The position numbers and the translations under genes were made by a program. A DNA stretch of 10,480 nucleotides from BRHc4a sp049325055. Lineage in GTDB: Bacteria; Bacillota; Desulfotomaculia; Desulfotomaculales; Desulfocucumaceae. This document shows positions 1-5,799 of this stretch, piece after piece; the first letter of the stretch is position 1; each line of letters starts with the position of its first letter. Location of the stretch: assembly GCA_049325055.1 (NCBI GenBank), contig JBMOPB010000036.1, forward strand, positions 1-10,480, given 5' to 3'. The notes beneath the pieces were generated by a model. That model was not told the DNA's origin. It was given only the letters and a program-made list of their open reading frames with translations, and searched no databases.

Positions 1-5
1 GTTAA

Positions 6-11
6 TATAAT
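6..11 (+). promoter_or_regulatory. Possible -10 box of the riboswitch/NlpC transcript
   Basis: A perfect TATAAT lies at 6-11, about 65 bases ahead of the first riboswitch helix. Its -35 partner would lie before the window and cannot be seen. The region is AT-rich and carries a direct repeat, GTTAATAT, at 1-8 and 22-29, so the match could be chance. Confidence 0.35.
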
Positions 12-73
12 GTTGTAAAATGTTAATATGTGTCGATATTGGGGGTGATAGCAGGTCTAAACAAAAAGAATAA

Positions 74-187
74 CACACCGAGTTCCTGTAACGGGAAGCG
101 GGGGAACCAACGATCCGGGGTGAATTGCCTGTAGAGTGCAAGGGGCTACCTTTCGGTCCCAACCCGTCAGCTAACCTCGCAGGTGTA
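74..187 (+). ncRNA. c-di-AMP riboswitch (ydaO/yuaA class)
   Basis: This is the aptamer of the ydaO/yuaA class, which binds cyclic di-AMP and normally lowers expression of cell-wall hydrolases and K+ transporters. Conserved blocks seen in order are AGCGGGGGAACCAA (97-110), GGGGTGAAT (117-125), CTACCTTTCGGTCCCAACCC (146-165) and GTCAGCTAACCTCGC (166-180). The closing helix pairs ACACC (75-79) with GGTGT (182-186), and TTCC (83-86) pairs with GGAA (94-97). No U-tract terminator lies between aptamer and gene, so control of translation is more likely. CCTC (175-178) in the conserved 3' block is complementary to the ribosome-site GAGG (194-197). A cell-wall hydrolase downstream is the classical context. 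Confidence 0.95.
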
Positions 188-202
188 GAAAGTGAGGCAT
201 AA

Positions 203-856
203 TTGGCAAGGACAAAATTATTATTGACACTGATTCTGGCGGCCATGCTTTCGGCCGTACCGTCACTGGCCTACGCTGATACTTACCACACGGTGCAGCC
301 GGGCGATACCCTCTGGAAAATATCCAGGTCTTACGGTGTCACGGTTGAACAGATTCAGCAGCTGAATTCTCTTGACTCGGCCCTGATTTTTCCCGGCCAG
401 TCGCTTCTTGTAAAGGCAGAGGGCAAGGTCACGAAGGAAGTCTCACCGGACCCCGGGTCCGACCGGGCGGTTACGGTTTCCCGGGGGACAGGCCGGGTAG
501 AAAAAATACTTGATTTTGCAAAGACATTAAGTGGCGTGCCGTACCTTTTCGGAGGGGTGACCCCGGAAGGATTCGACTGTTCCGGCTACATAAAGTATGT
601 ATTTGGCAATTTTGGGATTGACCTGCCCCGCACCGCCGCTGAACAATACCTCGCCGGAAGGACTGTACCGGAAAATGAGGCGAGGCCGGGCGACATTGTG
701 GCGTTCAAAGACGGCGGCGAGATATCTCACACCGGAATATACCTCGGTGGGGGTAAATTCATCAGCGCCACGTCCAGCCGGGGGGTTATCGTCGACTACG
801 TATACGGTTACTACTGGGCTGAACACTTATACGGCTTCAGCAGGATAATTCCATAG
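203..856 (+). CDS. Secreted LysM-NlpC/P60 cell-wall endopeptidase
   Basis: Predicted peptidoglycan hydrolase that cleaves stem peptides outside the cell. The 217-residue protein has a Sec signal peptide (hydrophobic 6-22, probable cleavage after the A at about 25), one LysM peptidoglycan-binding domain (about 28-71, with VQPGDTLWKI and a FPGQSLLV end), a short linker, and an NlpC/P60 domain (about 98-217). The catalytic Cys is C126 in FDCSGY and the catalytic His is H176 in ISHTGIYLG. The position twelve residues on, often a third His in this family, is S188 in KFISAT. The start is TTG, chosen because GTGAGG at 192-197 sits five bases upstream and the signal peptide begins there. The gene stands alone between the c-di-AMP riboswitch and a terminator. 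Family assignment is secure; the exact bond cut is not known. Confidence 0.93.
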   Translation: MARTKLLLTLILAAMLSAVPSLAYADTYHTVQPGDTLWKISRSYGVTVEQIQQLNSLDSALIFPGQSLLVKAEGKVTKEVSPDPGSDRAVTVSRGTGRVEKILDFAKTLSGVPYLFGGVTPEGFDCSGYIKYVFGNFGIDLPRTAAEQYLAGRTVPENEARPGDIVAFKDGGEISHTGIYLGGGKFISATSSRGVIVDYVYGYYWAEHLYGFSRIIP

Positions 857-873
857 AAAGTTTTATACTTCCT

Positions 874-908
874 CAAACTCCCGTTATGCCGGGAGTTTGT
901 TTTTTATT
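874..908 (+). terminator. Rho-independent terminator after the NlpC/P60 gene
   Basis: A perfect 10-bp stem (CAAACTCCCG at 874-883 with CGGGAGTTTG at 890-899) and a 6-nt loop are followed directly by a T-tract (900-905). It begins 18 bases after the stop codon and isolates the riboswitch-controlled gene from the feo region. Confidence 0.95.
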
Positions 909-933
909 ACGGGAGTCTTATTAACCTGGAATT

Positions 934-998
934 ACAATACATTATTTGCCAAGCCGATTCTGTGACAGAACCAAATGCCCTTTCGTAGAATGTATTGT
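934..998. repeat. Nested inverted repeats upstream of feoA
   Basis: An outer perfect 10-bp inverted repeat pairs ACAATACATT (934-943) with AATGTATTGT (989-998). Immediately inside it ATTTG (944-948) can pair with CAAAT (972-976), and a near-perfect small palindrome TTCTGTGACAGAA lies at 958-970. It could be a folded leader RNA or a protein-binding site. I recognise no known RNA family and no promoter directly upstream. Confidence 0.45.
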
Positions 999-1011
999 CG
1001 GCTATGTCGAG

Positions 1012-1039
1012 TTAGTTTCGGCTAACTCAACAATATAAT
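1012..1039 (+). promoter_or_regulatory. feoA promoter with overlapping TTAG box
   Basis: A perfect -10 TATAAT is at 1034-1039. The matching -35 (about 1012-1017, TTAGTT) is poor. The 14-bp box TTAGTTTCGGCTAA (1012-1025), centred in the 7-bp inverted repeat GAGTTAG/CTAACTC (1009-1015, 1022-1028), lies over the -35/spacer, where a repressor would block polymerase. The same box occurs twice more at 1108-1140. The start of transcription would be near 1046, giving a leader of about 110 bases. Confidence 0.55.
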
Positions 1040-1106
1040 TTGACCGATTTTCCCCGGTTCCCGGTTCTTTCCATATTATTTCACCATATCTTTCCATCGT
1101 TAAAAA

Positions 1107-1141
1107 GTTAGACCAGGCTAATTTTGTTAGCCGTGTCTAAC
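1107..1141. promoter_or_regulatory. Double TTAG-N4-GGCTAA operator ahead of feoA
   Basis: A 35-bp interrupted palindrome centred on 1124 pairs GTTAGAC (1107-1113) with GTCTAAC (1135-1141) and GGCTAA (1116-1121) with TTAGCC (1127-1132). It consists of two inverted 14-bp boxes, TTAGACCAGGCTAA (1108-1121) and TTAGACACGGCTAA (read on the minus strand, 1127-1140). Both match the box at 1012-1025 at TTAG and GGCTAA. The form resembles DtxR/IdeR/MntR-type operators (TTAG...CTAA). It ends five bases before the feoA ribosome site, so in RNA it could also fold into a hairpin near the start. Confidence 0.65.
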
Positions 1142-1158
1142 CGTAAAGGGAGTGTGCC

Positions 1159-1410
1159 ATGGAAAAAAAAATTATCGGCCTGAATGAATTGGGCGTTGGC
1201 AGGTGGGCGATAGTGGATTCCATCCGGTCGGAAGGATTAATAAGACGCAGGCTGATGGATCTGGGACTTGTTCCCGGCACCAGGGTGGAGGTTTTGAGGG
1301 CCAGCCCGCTGGGTGATCCCAGGGCCTATAGAATACGCGGCGCGGTCATTGCGCTGAGAGAAGATGAAGCGTCCAAAATTATTGTGGTTTGCAGGGGGGG
1401 GATGGAATAA
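1159..1410 (+). CDS. feoA: FeoA, ferrous iron transport accessory protein
   Basis: Small cytoplasmic SH3-like protein (83 residues, usual FeoA length) that assists the FeoB iron permease. Family features seen are the N-terminal LNELGVGRWAIV segment, the RRRLMDLGLVPGTRVEV core, the PLGDPRAYRIRG stretch and the final strand SKIIVV. The ATG at 1159 follows an AAAGGGAG ribosome site at about 1145-1152. Its TAA overlaps the ATG of feoB1 by one base (TAATG), indicating translational coupling. It is the first gene of the feoA-feoB1-feoB2 operon, preceded by the promoter and TTAG boxes at 1012-1141. Its exact biochemical role is unsettled for the family. Confidence 0.95.
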   Translation: MEKKIIGLNELGVGRWAIVDSIRSEGLIRRRLMDLGLVPGTRVEVLRASPLGDPRAYRIRGAVIALREDEASKIIVVCRGGME

Positions 1411-2213
1411 TGGCCTTGACTCGCCAGTCCTGTGGAAGCGGAGCAGCGGAAGAAAGTGGTGTTAAGTCGCATTCACAGAGGTTTGACTATGTGGTGGCCC
1501 TGGCGGGCAATCCCAATACCGGAAAAAGCACGGTGTTCAACGCTTTAACCGGGCTAAACCAGCATACGGGAAACTGGCCCGGAAAAACCGTGCTTCGCGC
1601 GGAGGGCAGGTACATTGACCAGGGTCTGATATTTAAGCTGGTGGACCTGCCGGGCACCTATTCCCTTCTGGCAAACTCCGTGGAAGAGCAGGTGGCCAGG
1701 GATTACCTGTGTTTTTCCAGGCCGGACGCCACAATTGTGGTGGTTGACGCCACATGCCTGGAAAGAAATCTGAACCTTGTCCTGCAGGTGCTTGAGATAA
1801 CTTCCCGGGTGGCGGTCTGCGTAAATTTGATCGATGAGGCCAGGAGAAAAAGGATACATATAAACATGGAATCTCTTTCCGAAGAACTTGGTGTGCCGGT
1901 GGTGGCAACGGCGGCAAGGGAAGGATGCGGCCTTGAAAAACTGGTTTCAACAGTTACGGACATAGCCACCGGCCTAATAAGTCCGGAGCCTGTTACCGTG
2001 AGGTACAGCAAGCCGGTTGAAGACGCTATCCTGAAGGTGGAGCCGCTTATTAAAAACCTGGTGGGGGAAGACTTTAACACCCGCTGGCTGGCCATTAGAT
2101 TTATGGACGGAGATCAAACCGTAATTTCCGCCGTAGAAAGGTGGCTGTCCGGGAAAAGGGCCGCCAGGGACGGCTACTCCAATGCCGGGCTGGGGGGTGA
2201 AATACTGGCATGA
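1410..2213 (+). CDS. feoB: FeoB N-terminal half: cytoplasmic GTPase
   Basis: This protein carries only the G-protein half of FeoB, the Fe2+ permease. With the ATG at 1410 it has 267 residues. G1 is GNPNTGKST (33-41), the switch I region includes NWPGKTV (about 56-61), G3 is DLPGTYSL (79-86), G4 is NLID (139-142) and G5 is ATAAREG (166-172). Residues from about 185 on are helical and fit the start of the FeoB helical domain. There is no membrane segment. The ATG at 1410 was chosen over an upstream TTG at 1389 because it follows a GGGGGGA ribosome site (1395-1401) and overlaps the feoA stop. About 28 extra residues precede the G domain. The stop overlaps the next start as ATGA (2210-2213). The intact motifs argue that this is a real split gene. 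Confidence 0.92.
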   Translation: MALTRQSCGSGAAEESGVKSHSQRFDYVVALAGNPNTGKSTVFNALTGLNQHTGNWPGKTVLRAEGRYIDQGLIFKLVDLPGTYSLLANSVEEQVARDYLCFSRPDATIVVVDATCLERNLNLVLQVLEITSRVAVCVNLIDEARRKRIHINMESLSEELGVPVVATAAREGCGLEKLVSTVTDIATGLISPEPVTVRYSKPVEDAILKVEPLIKNLVGEDFNTRWLAIRFMDGDQTVISAVERWLSGKRAARDGYSNAGLGGEILA

Positions 2214-3604
2214 GCCAGGTATCCCCGGCCACCGGCCTTAAAAATGTGCTTAAAGAGGTTGATGCGGTCAAGCCGCTTAACTCGGCGGAGCTGACCGATC
2301 AAATAGTCAAAAACATTTACGGCAGGGCCGAGAGCATCACCCGGAAGGTAATAATCCGGGATGAAAACACCGGAAAAGACTGGGACAAAATTCTTGACGA
2401 TATTTTTACATCAAGGCTGACGGGCTTCCCCACAATGATTATATTGCTGGCGGTTGTTTTCTGGATAACCCTGACCGGGGCCAATTACCCGTCCGAGGTT
2501 TTGGCGGCGTTTTTTTTCTGGGGCCAGGAGCGCCTTACGGGACTTTGCGGCTGGCTGAACGCTCCCCCCTGGGTAAATGGTTTTTTTGTGGAGGGAGTGT
2601 ACCGCTGCCTGGCCTGGGTTGTTTCAGTGATGCTTCCTCCCATGGCCATCTTTTTTCCCTGTTTTACCCTGCTGGAGGACGCCGGCTACCTGCCGAGGGT
2701 GGCCTTTAACCTGGACCGTCTTTTTAAAAAGGCCGGCGCCCACGGTAAGCAGTCCCTGACCATGAGCATGGGATTCGGCTGCAACGCTGCCGGTGTGATA
2801 GCCTGCAGGATAATTGAATACCCCCGGGAGAGGCTCATTGCCATGCTGACGAACAATTTTGTCCCCTGCAACGGGCGTTATCCCGCCTTGATAGCGCTGG
2901 CCGGCCTGCTTGTCTTCGGAACGGCACAAACCTTTGCCGCCACGTTTATAGTTGTGGGAGTGGTATTGTTCGGCGTTGCCGTGACCCTTGCGGTGTCCTG
3001 GGGGCTTTCCAGAACTCTTTTAAAGGGAGTGCCTTCGTCTTTTGCGCTGGAACTGCCTCCTTACCGCAGGCCCCAGTTGGGCAGGACCATCATAAGGTCG
3101 GTATATGACCGGACACTCTTTGTGCTTGGCCGGGCGGTGTCCGTGGCTGCCCCGGCTGGGGGCATCATATGGATCATGGCCAATGTCCGTCTGGGTGAGT
3201 CCAGCATACTGGCCCACGCGGCAGGGTGGCTGAACCCTCTAGGCCAACTCCTGGGAATGGACGGATACATTCTGACGGCCTTCCTACTGGGGCTGCCGGC
3301 CAACGAAATTGTACTGCCCATACTTATCATGAGTTACCTAGCCGCCGGTTCAATGGCCGATGTGGATGGCCCGGAGGCCATGTACCGCCTGTTCGTGGTT
3401 GAACATGGCTGGACCTGGCTGACCATAGTTTGTGTGATGCTGTTTTCACTGCTGCACTACCCTTGCGGCACCACTCTCTGGACTGTCTGGAAGGAGTCGG
3501 GGAGTGTGAGGTGGACGGTCCTGGCTGCCCTTATACCGCTGATAACCGCCTGCTCGGTGTGCTTTATTGTGGCCCAGTCGGCAAGACTCCTGGGGCTTGT
3601 CTAA
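2210..3604 (+). CDS. feoB: FeoB C-terminal half: membrane permease
   Basis: Membrane half of the ferrous iron transporter, 464 residues, with two nucleoside-recognition/Gate-type domains. Residues 28-75 match the FeoB linker that normally follows the GTPase (TRKVI, DKILDDIFTSRLTGFP). After this come about eight hydrophobic segments (roughly 74-92, 132-152, 226-240, 244-266, 306-324, 353-378, 400-416, 435-455). Conserved FeoB motifs are GFGCN (188-192, C191), FVPCNGRYP (217-225, C220) and HYPCGTT (416-422, C419); GLPANEIVLP (361-370) takes the place of the usual lysine-glutamate motif. FeoB is normally one chain of roughly 650-800 residues; feoB1 plus this gene totals 731. The ATG lies in an ATGA overlap with feoB1, so both chains are probably made together and assemble. 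Confidence 0.92.
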   Translation: MSQVSPATGLKNVLKEVDAVKPLNSAELTDQIVKNIYGRAESITRKVIIRDENTGKDWDKILDDIFTSRLTGFPTMIILLAVVFWITLTGANYPSEVLAAFFFWGQERLTGLCGWLNAPPWVNGFFVEGVYRCLAWVVSVMLPPMAIFFPCFTLLEDAGYLPRVAFNLDRLFKKAGAHGKQSLTMSMGFGCNAAGVIACRIIEYPRERLIAMLTNNFVPCNGRYPALIALAGLLVFGTAQTFAATFIVVGVVLFGVAVTLAVSWGLSRTLLKGVPSSFALELPPYRRPQLGRTIIRSVYDRTLFVLGRAVSVAAPAGGIIWIMANVRLGESSILAHAAGWLNPLGQLLGMDGYILTAFLLGLPANEIVLPILIMSYLAAGSMADVDGPEAMYRLFVVEHGWTWLTIVCVMLFSLLHYPCGTTLWTVWKESGSVRWTVLAALIPLITACSVCFIVAQSARLLGLV

Positions 3605-3658
3605 GAGCTGCAAATTGATGCAAGCTTTAAGCCGTACACTATAAGCTTTATTAAACCA

Positions 3659-3690
3659 CGGGAATAAAGTTTATTCCCGGTCTTTTGTTT
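3659..3690. terminator. Shared terminator between feoB2 and the mntR-like gene
   Basis: A symmetrical inverted repeat, CGGGAATAAA (3659-3668) with TTTATTCCCG (3670-3679), is centred on 3669 and followed by a T-rich stretch (3681-3690) for plus-strand transcripts. It overlaps the stop codon of the minus-strand regulator, whose own transcript would have a poorer U-tract. It most likely ends the feo operon. Confidence 0.75.
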
Positions 3691-4099
3691 CTTCCACCCG
3701 GCAAAACTCTTTGTATTCCTCAAGCCACCGTGATTTTTTTTCGGTGAACTTGACAAAATTTACTATGGCGGCGAGGGTGGGCAGGGACAGGTAATGCTCC
3801 ATGGCCTCGGCTTCCGCCGCCACGTTGCATTTAGACCCGATCAGGTTTAAAAAAGTCCTTATGATTGTGTTTCTCTCTACCAGGAAATGGCCCATATCCT
3901 TGCCTTTTTCAGTAAGTACAATGTCTTTGTACGGGCGGTATTTGATGTAATTACTCTCTGCCAGTTTTTTAAGCGCGTTTGTCACCGACGGCAGGCTGAC
4001 ATTGAGGCAGGAGGCGACGTCCGTCACCCGTACCGTTTTACCGTCCCGGCTTATACGGTAAATCTCTTCCAGGTAATCTTCCAGGCTGGGAGACAGCAC
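3671..4099 (-). CDS. mntR: MntR-type DtxR-family metal-dependent repressor
   Basis: Predicted cytoplasmic DNA-binding metalloregulator of 142 residues, the length of Bacillus MntR, with no SH3 domain. The N-terminal winged helix (1-70) includes the helix SLPSVTNALKKLAE and wing YKDIVLTEKGK; the rest is the dimerisation domain. By alignment from memory with Bacillus MntR, metal ligands D8 and E11 are kept (PSLEDYLEEIY) and E98, E101, H102 (EAMEHYLS) match E99, E102, H103. The ligand His77 is replaced by Asn (LVERNTII). There is no Cys at the DtxR/IdeR ligand position, so it is MntR-like. The GTG start is set by GGGAGGT (4107-4113), seven bases away. It converges on feoB2 and diverges from zur. 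It may read the TTAG boxes before feoA or control an unseen Mn transporter. Confidence 0.85.
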   Translation of the reverse strand: MLSPSLEDYLEEIYRISRDGKTVRVTDVASCLNVSLPSVTNALKKLAESNYIKYRPYKDIVLTEKGKDMGHFLVERNTIIRTFLNLIGSKCNVAAEAEAMEHYLSLPTLAAIVNFVKFTEKKSRWLEEYKEFCRVEETKDRE

Positions 4100-4164
4100 C
4101 TAAATACCTCCCTCAGGCAGGATGCGCCTCTTTAAGTTAAACATATAAGAACAAGTGTAAAATT

Positions 4165-4228
4165 ATTACCGGCTTTGCCGGCCGGTAATTATGAACAGTT
4201 TACAGTCCGCTCACCGGCGGTTTTTTTT
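4165..4228 (+). other. Hairpin and weak terminator-like element between mntR and zur
   Basis: A 9-bp stem ATTACCGGC/GCCGGTAAT (4165-4173, 4181-4189) is followed by CCGC/GCGG (4207-4210, 4217-4220) and eight T residues (4221-4228). GCCGGT (4181-4186) could instead pair with ACCGGC (4213-4218), giving an alternative stem next to the T-run. No plus-strand gene precedes it. It may insulate the zur promoter from read-through or end a short transcript. Confidence 0.35.
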
Positions 4229-4248
4229 ATTTATCCGCCAATGTACCA

Positions 4249-4278
4249 TTGACATATTTTTGACCAGTTAGTAATAAT
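4249..4278 (+). promoter_or_regulatory. Strong promoter of the zur-znuACB operon
   Basis: A perfect -35 TTGACA (4249-4254), an 18-bp spacer and a five-of-six -10 AATAAT (4273-4278) place the transcription start near 4285, about 40 bases ahead of zur. The palindrome at 4281-4305 covers that start. Confidence 0.8.
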
Positions 4279-4280
4279 AT

Positions 4281-4305
4281 CTATATAGGAATAATTCTTA
4301 TTTAG
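4281..4305. promoter_or_regulatory. Candidate Zur operator (7-1-7 palindrome)
   Basis: A palindrome centred on base 4293 matches in 10 of 12 paired positions over 25 bp. Its core TAGGAATAATTCTTA (4286-4300) has the 7-1-7 layout and central AAT-N-ATT of Fur/Zur/PerR boxes. It covers the predicted start of the zur-znuACB transcript, an ideal place for repression. Assignment to Zur rests on the operon content. Confidence 0.65.
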
Positions 4306-4325
4306 CTAAAACGGAGCTGGTGTGC

Positions 4326-4754
4326 TTGAGCAGGGTATTTATAATCGACAGGCTTAAGAGCGGGGGGTACAAGATCACCCCACAGAGGCAGGAAATAATT
4401 AAATGCCTCGGAGGCGGGGGAAAGCATTACAGCGCAGAGGAAATCCACCGGAGGGTCAGGGACAGGTTTCCCAACATCAGCCTGGATACCGTCTACAGAA
4501 ACCTGAACACACTTAAGGATCTGGGCATCATCGAGGCGCTGAACTTTGACGACGGGAAATGCCGGTATGAGCTGGCCGGGGAAAACACCCACCACCACCA
4601 CCTGGTCTGCCTTAAATGCGGGCATTCCCAGGAAGTTGATTTTTGTCCTCTGAAGTTCATGGACGCGGCCATGTTAAAGGAAAAAAACTTTAAAGTGGAA
4701 AGGCACAGCTTTGAAATATACGGCTACTGCTCCAGGTGCTCCAAGGCGCAGTAG
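4326..4754 (+). CDS. zur: Zur, Fur-family zinc uptake repressor
   Basis: Fur-family repressor, probably zinc-sensing. The winged-helix part has GYKITPQRQEII, SAEEIHRRV and the recognition helix ISLDTVYRNLNTL. The metal part has the HHHH cluster before VCLKCGH, then DFCPL, FEIYGYC and SRC. The two CxxC pairs form the family's structural Zn site. The CP and FEIYG pattern near the C-terminus is what I recall of Bacillus subtilis Zur, rather than Fur or PerR. The frame is open to a GTG at 4320, but that lies only three bases after GGAG (4313-4316). The TTG at 4326 has nine-base spacing and gives a typical N-terminus, so I chose it. The gene leads the znu operon, 24 bases before znuA, behind a palindromic operator, so autoregulation by Zn2+ is inferred. 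Confidence 0.88.
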   Translation: MSRVFIIDRLKSGGYKITPQRQEIIKCLGGGGKHYSAEEIHRRVRDRFPNISLDTVYRNLNTLKDLGIIEALNFDDGKCRYELAGENTHHHHLVCLKCGHSQEVDFCPLKFMDAAMLKEKNFKVERHSFEIYGYCSRCSKAQ

Positions 4755-4778
4755 GCTGTTCTTGGGAGGAAATGAAAC

Positions 4779-5789
4779 TTGGCTGTATTAAAAAAAATAA
4801 GATTTTTCATTTTGATTATGTTCATACTGGCGGTCATATCCGGGTGTGCCGCCGGTGACAGGAAGACCGCGGTGGCTGCGGGGGGCGGGAAGGATCCGGG
4901 GCCTTCATCCGGGACGGGGGAAAAGGTCAGGGTTACTGCCACAATTTTCCCCCTGTATGATTTTGCCAGGAATATCGGGGGGGACAGGGTGGAGGTGTAC
5001 AGCCTCCTGCCTCCGGGCGCCGAGCCGCACCACTGGGAGCCAGCTCCCGGGGACCTGGTGATGCTGGGGAAGTCCAAAGTGCTGCTATACAATGGGGCCG
5101 GACTGGAGTCCTGGCTGGAAAGCGCCCTTAAAAACGTGGACAGGAGCAAAATGACGGTTGTTGACTGCAGCGCCGGGGTGACGCTGATCGGCGGCAGGGA
5201 ACATGACGGGGACGGGGGGGATCAGAAGGAAGATCATAAAGAGGAACACAAGGGCGGCGAAATGTCCGACCCCCATATCTGGCTTGACCCGGCCAATGCC
5301 GCCGTTATGGTGGACAACATACTCTCCGGGATGGTGAAGGCCGACCCGGCCAACAGTGATTACTACACCGAAAACGCCGGAAAATACAAGGCCAGGCTGG
5401 CCGACCTGGACGGCAAATACAGGTCCGCCCTGGCCGGGGCCGCTATAAAGCATTTTGTTGTTTCCCACGACTCCTTCGGCTACCTGGCCAGGAGGTACGG
5501 GCTGGAGCAGGTGCCCATAAGGGGGCTTAACGCGGATTCGGAGCCCGGACCCGCCAGGATGGCCGAAATAGTCGACCTGGTCAGGAAGTACCGCATAAAG
5601 TATATCTTTTACGAAACACTGGTAAGCCCCAGGGTTTCGGAGGCCATAGCCAGGGAAACGGGGGCCCGCACCCTTGTTCTAAATGATGTGGCGGGCCTCA
5701 CCGAGAAGGAGATAAGCCAGGGCAAAAACTACCTGTCGGTGATGGAAGAGAATCTGCAAAATCTAAAAACGGCATGTGAGGCCAGGTGA
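4779..5789 (+). CDS. znuA: ZnuA, zinc-binding lipoprotein of the ABC importer
   Basis: Cluster 9 substrate-binding lipoprotein (336 residues) that captures Zn2+ outside the membrane for ZnuB/ZnuC. A hydrophobic signal (5-20) ends in lipobox ISGC (C23), and a Gly/Pro-rich linker follows to about 48. Probable ligands are H84 (PGAEPHHWEP), H166 (SDPHIWLDP) and H230 (VVSHDSFGY). His at the third position is typical of zinc proteins, where manganese homologues carry Glu. Residues 142-157 form the His/acid-rich loop usual in ZnuA, here short. The start is TTG at 4779, eight bases after GGGAGGA (4764-4770); an ATG at 4772 lies closer to that site but in another frame. The stop is ten bases ahead of znuC. 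It is the second gene of the zur-znuACB operon. Confidence 0.93.
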   Translation: MAVLKKIRFFILIMFILAVISGCAAGDRKTAVAAGGGKDPGPSSGTGEKVRVTATIFPLYDFARNIGGDRVEVYSLLPPGAEPHHWEPAPGDLVMLGKSKVLLYNGAGLESWLESALKNVDRSKMTVVDCSAGVTLIGGREHDGDGGDQKEDHKEEHKGGEMSDPHIWLDPANAAVMVDNILSGMVKADPANSDYYTENAGKYKARLADLDGKYRSALAGAAIKHFVVSHDSFGYLARRYGLEQVPIRGLNADSEPGPARMAEIVDLVRKYRIKYIFYETLVSPRVSEAIARETGARTLVLNDVAGLTEKEISQGKNYLSVMEENLQNLKTACEAR

Positions 5790-5799
5790 GTGGTAGTTG

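Noticed and set aside
1389..1409. Upstream TTG start for feoB1
   Set aside because: It would place the start inside the ribosome site GGGGGGA; the ATG at 1410 has correct spacing and overlaps the feoA stop.
3430..3618. Small plus-strand frame overlapping the end of feoB2
   Set aside because: It lies in another frame of a well-supported permease and lacks a ribosome site.
4772..4774. ATG just after the znuA ribosome site as the start
   Set aside because: It is out of frame with the lipoprotein signal and ZnuA domain; the in-frame TTG at 4779 gives a proper lipobox protein.
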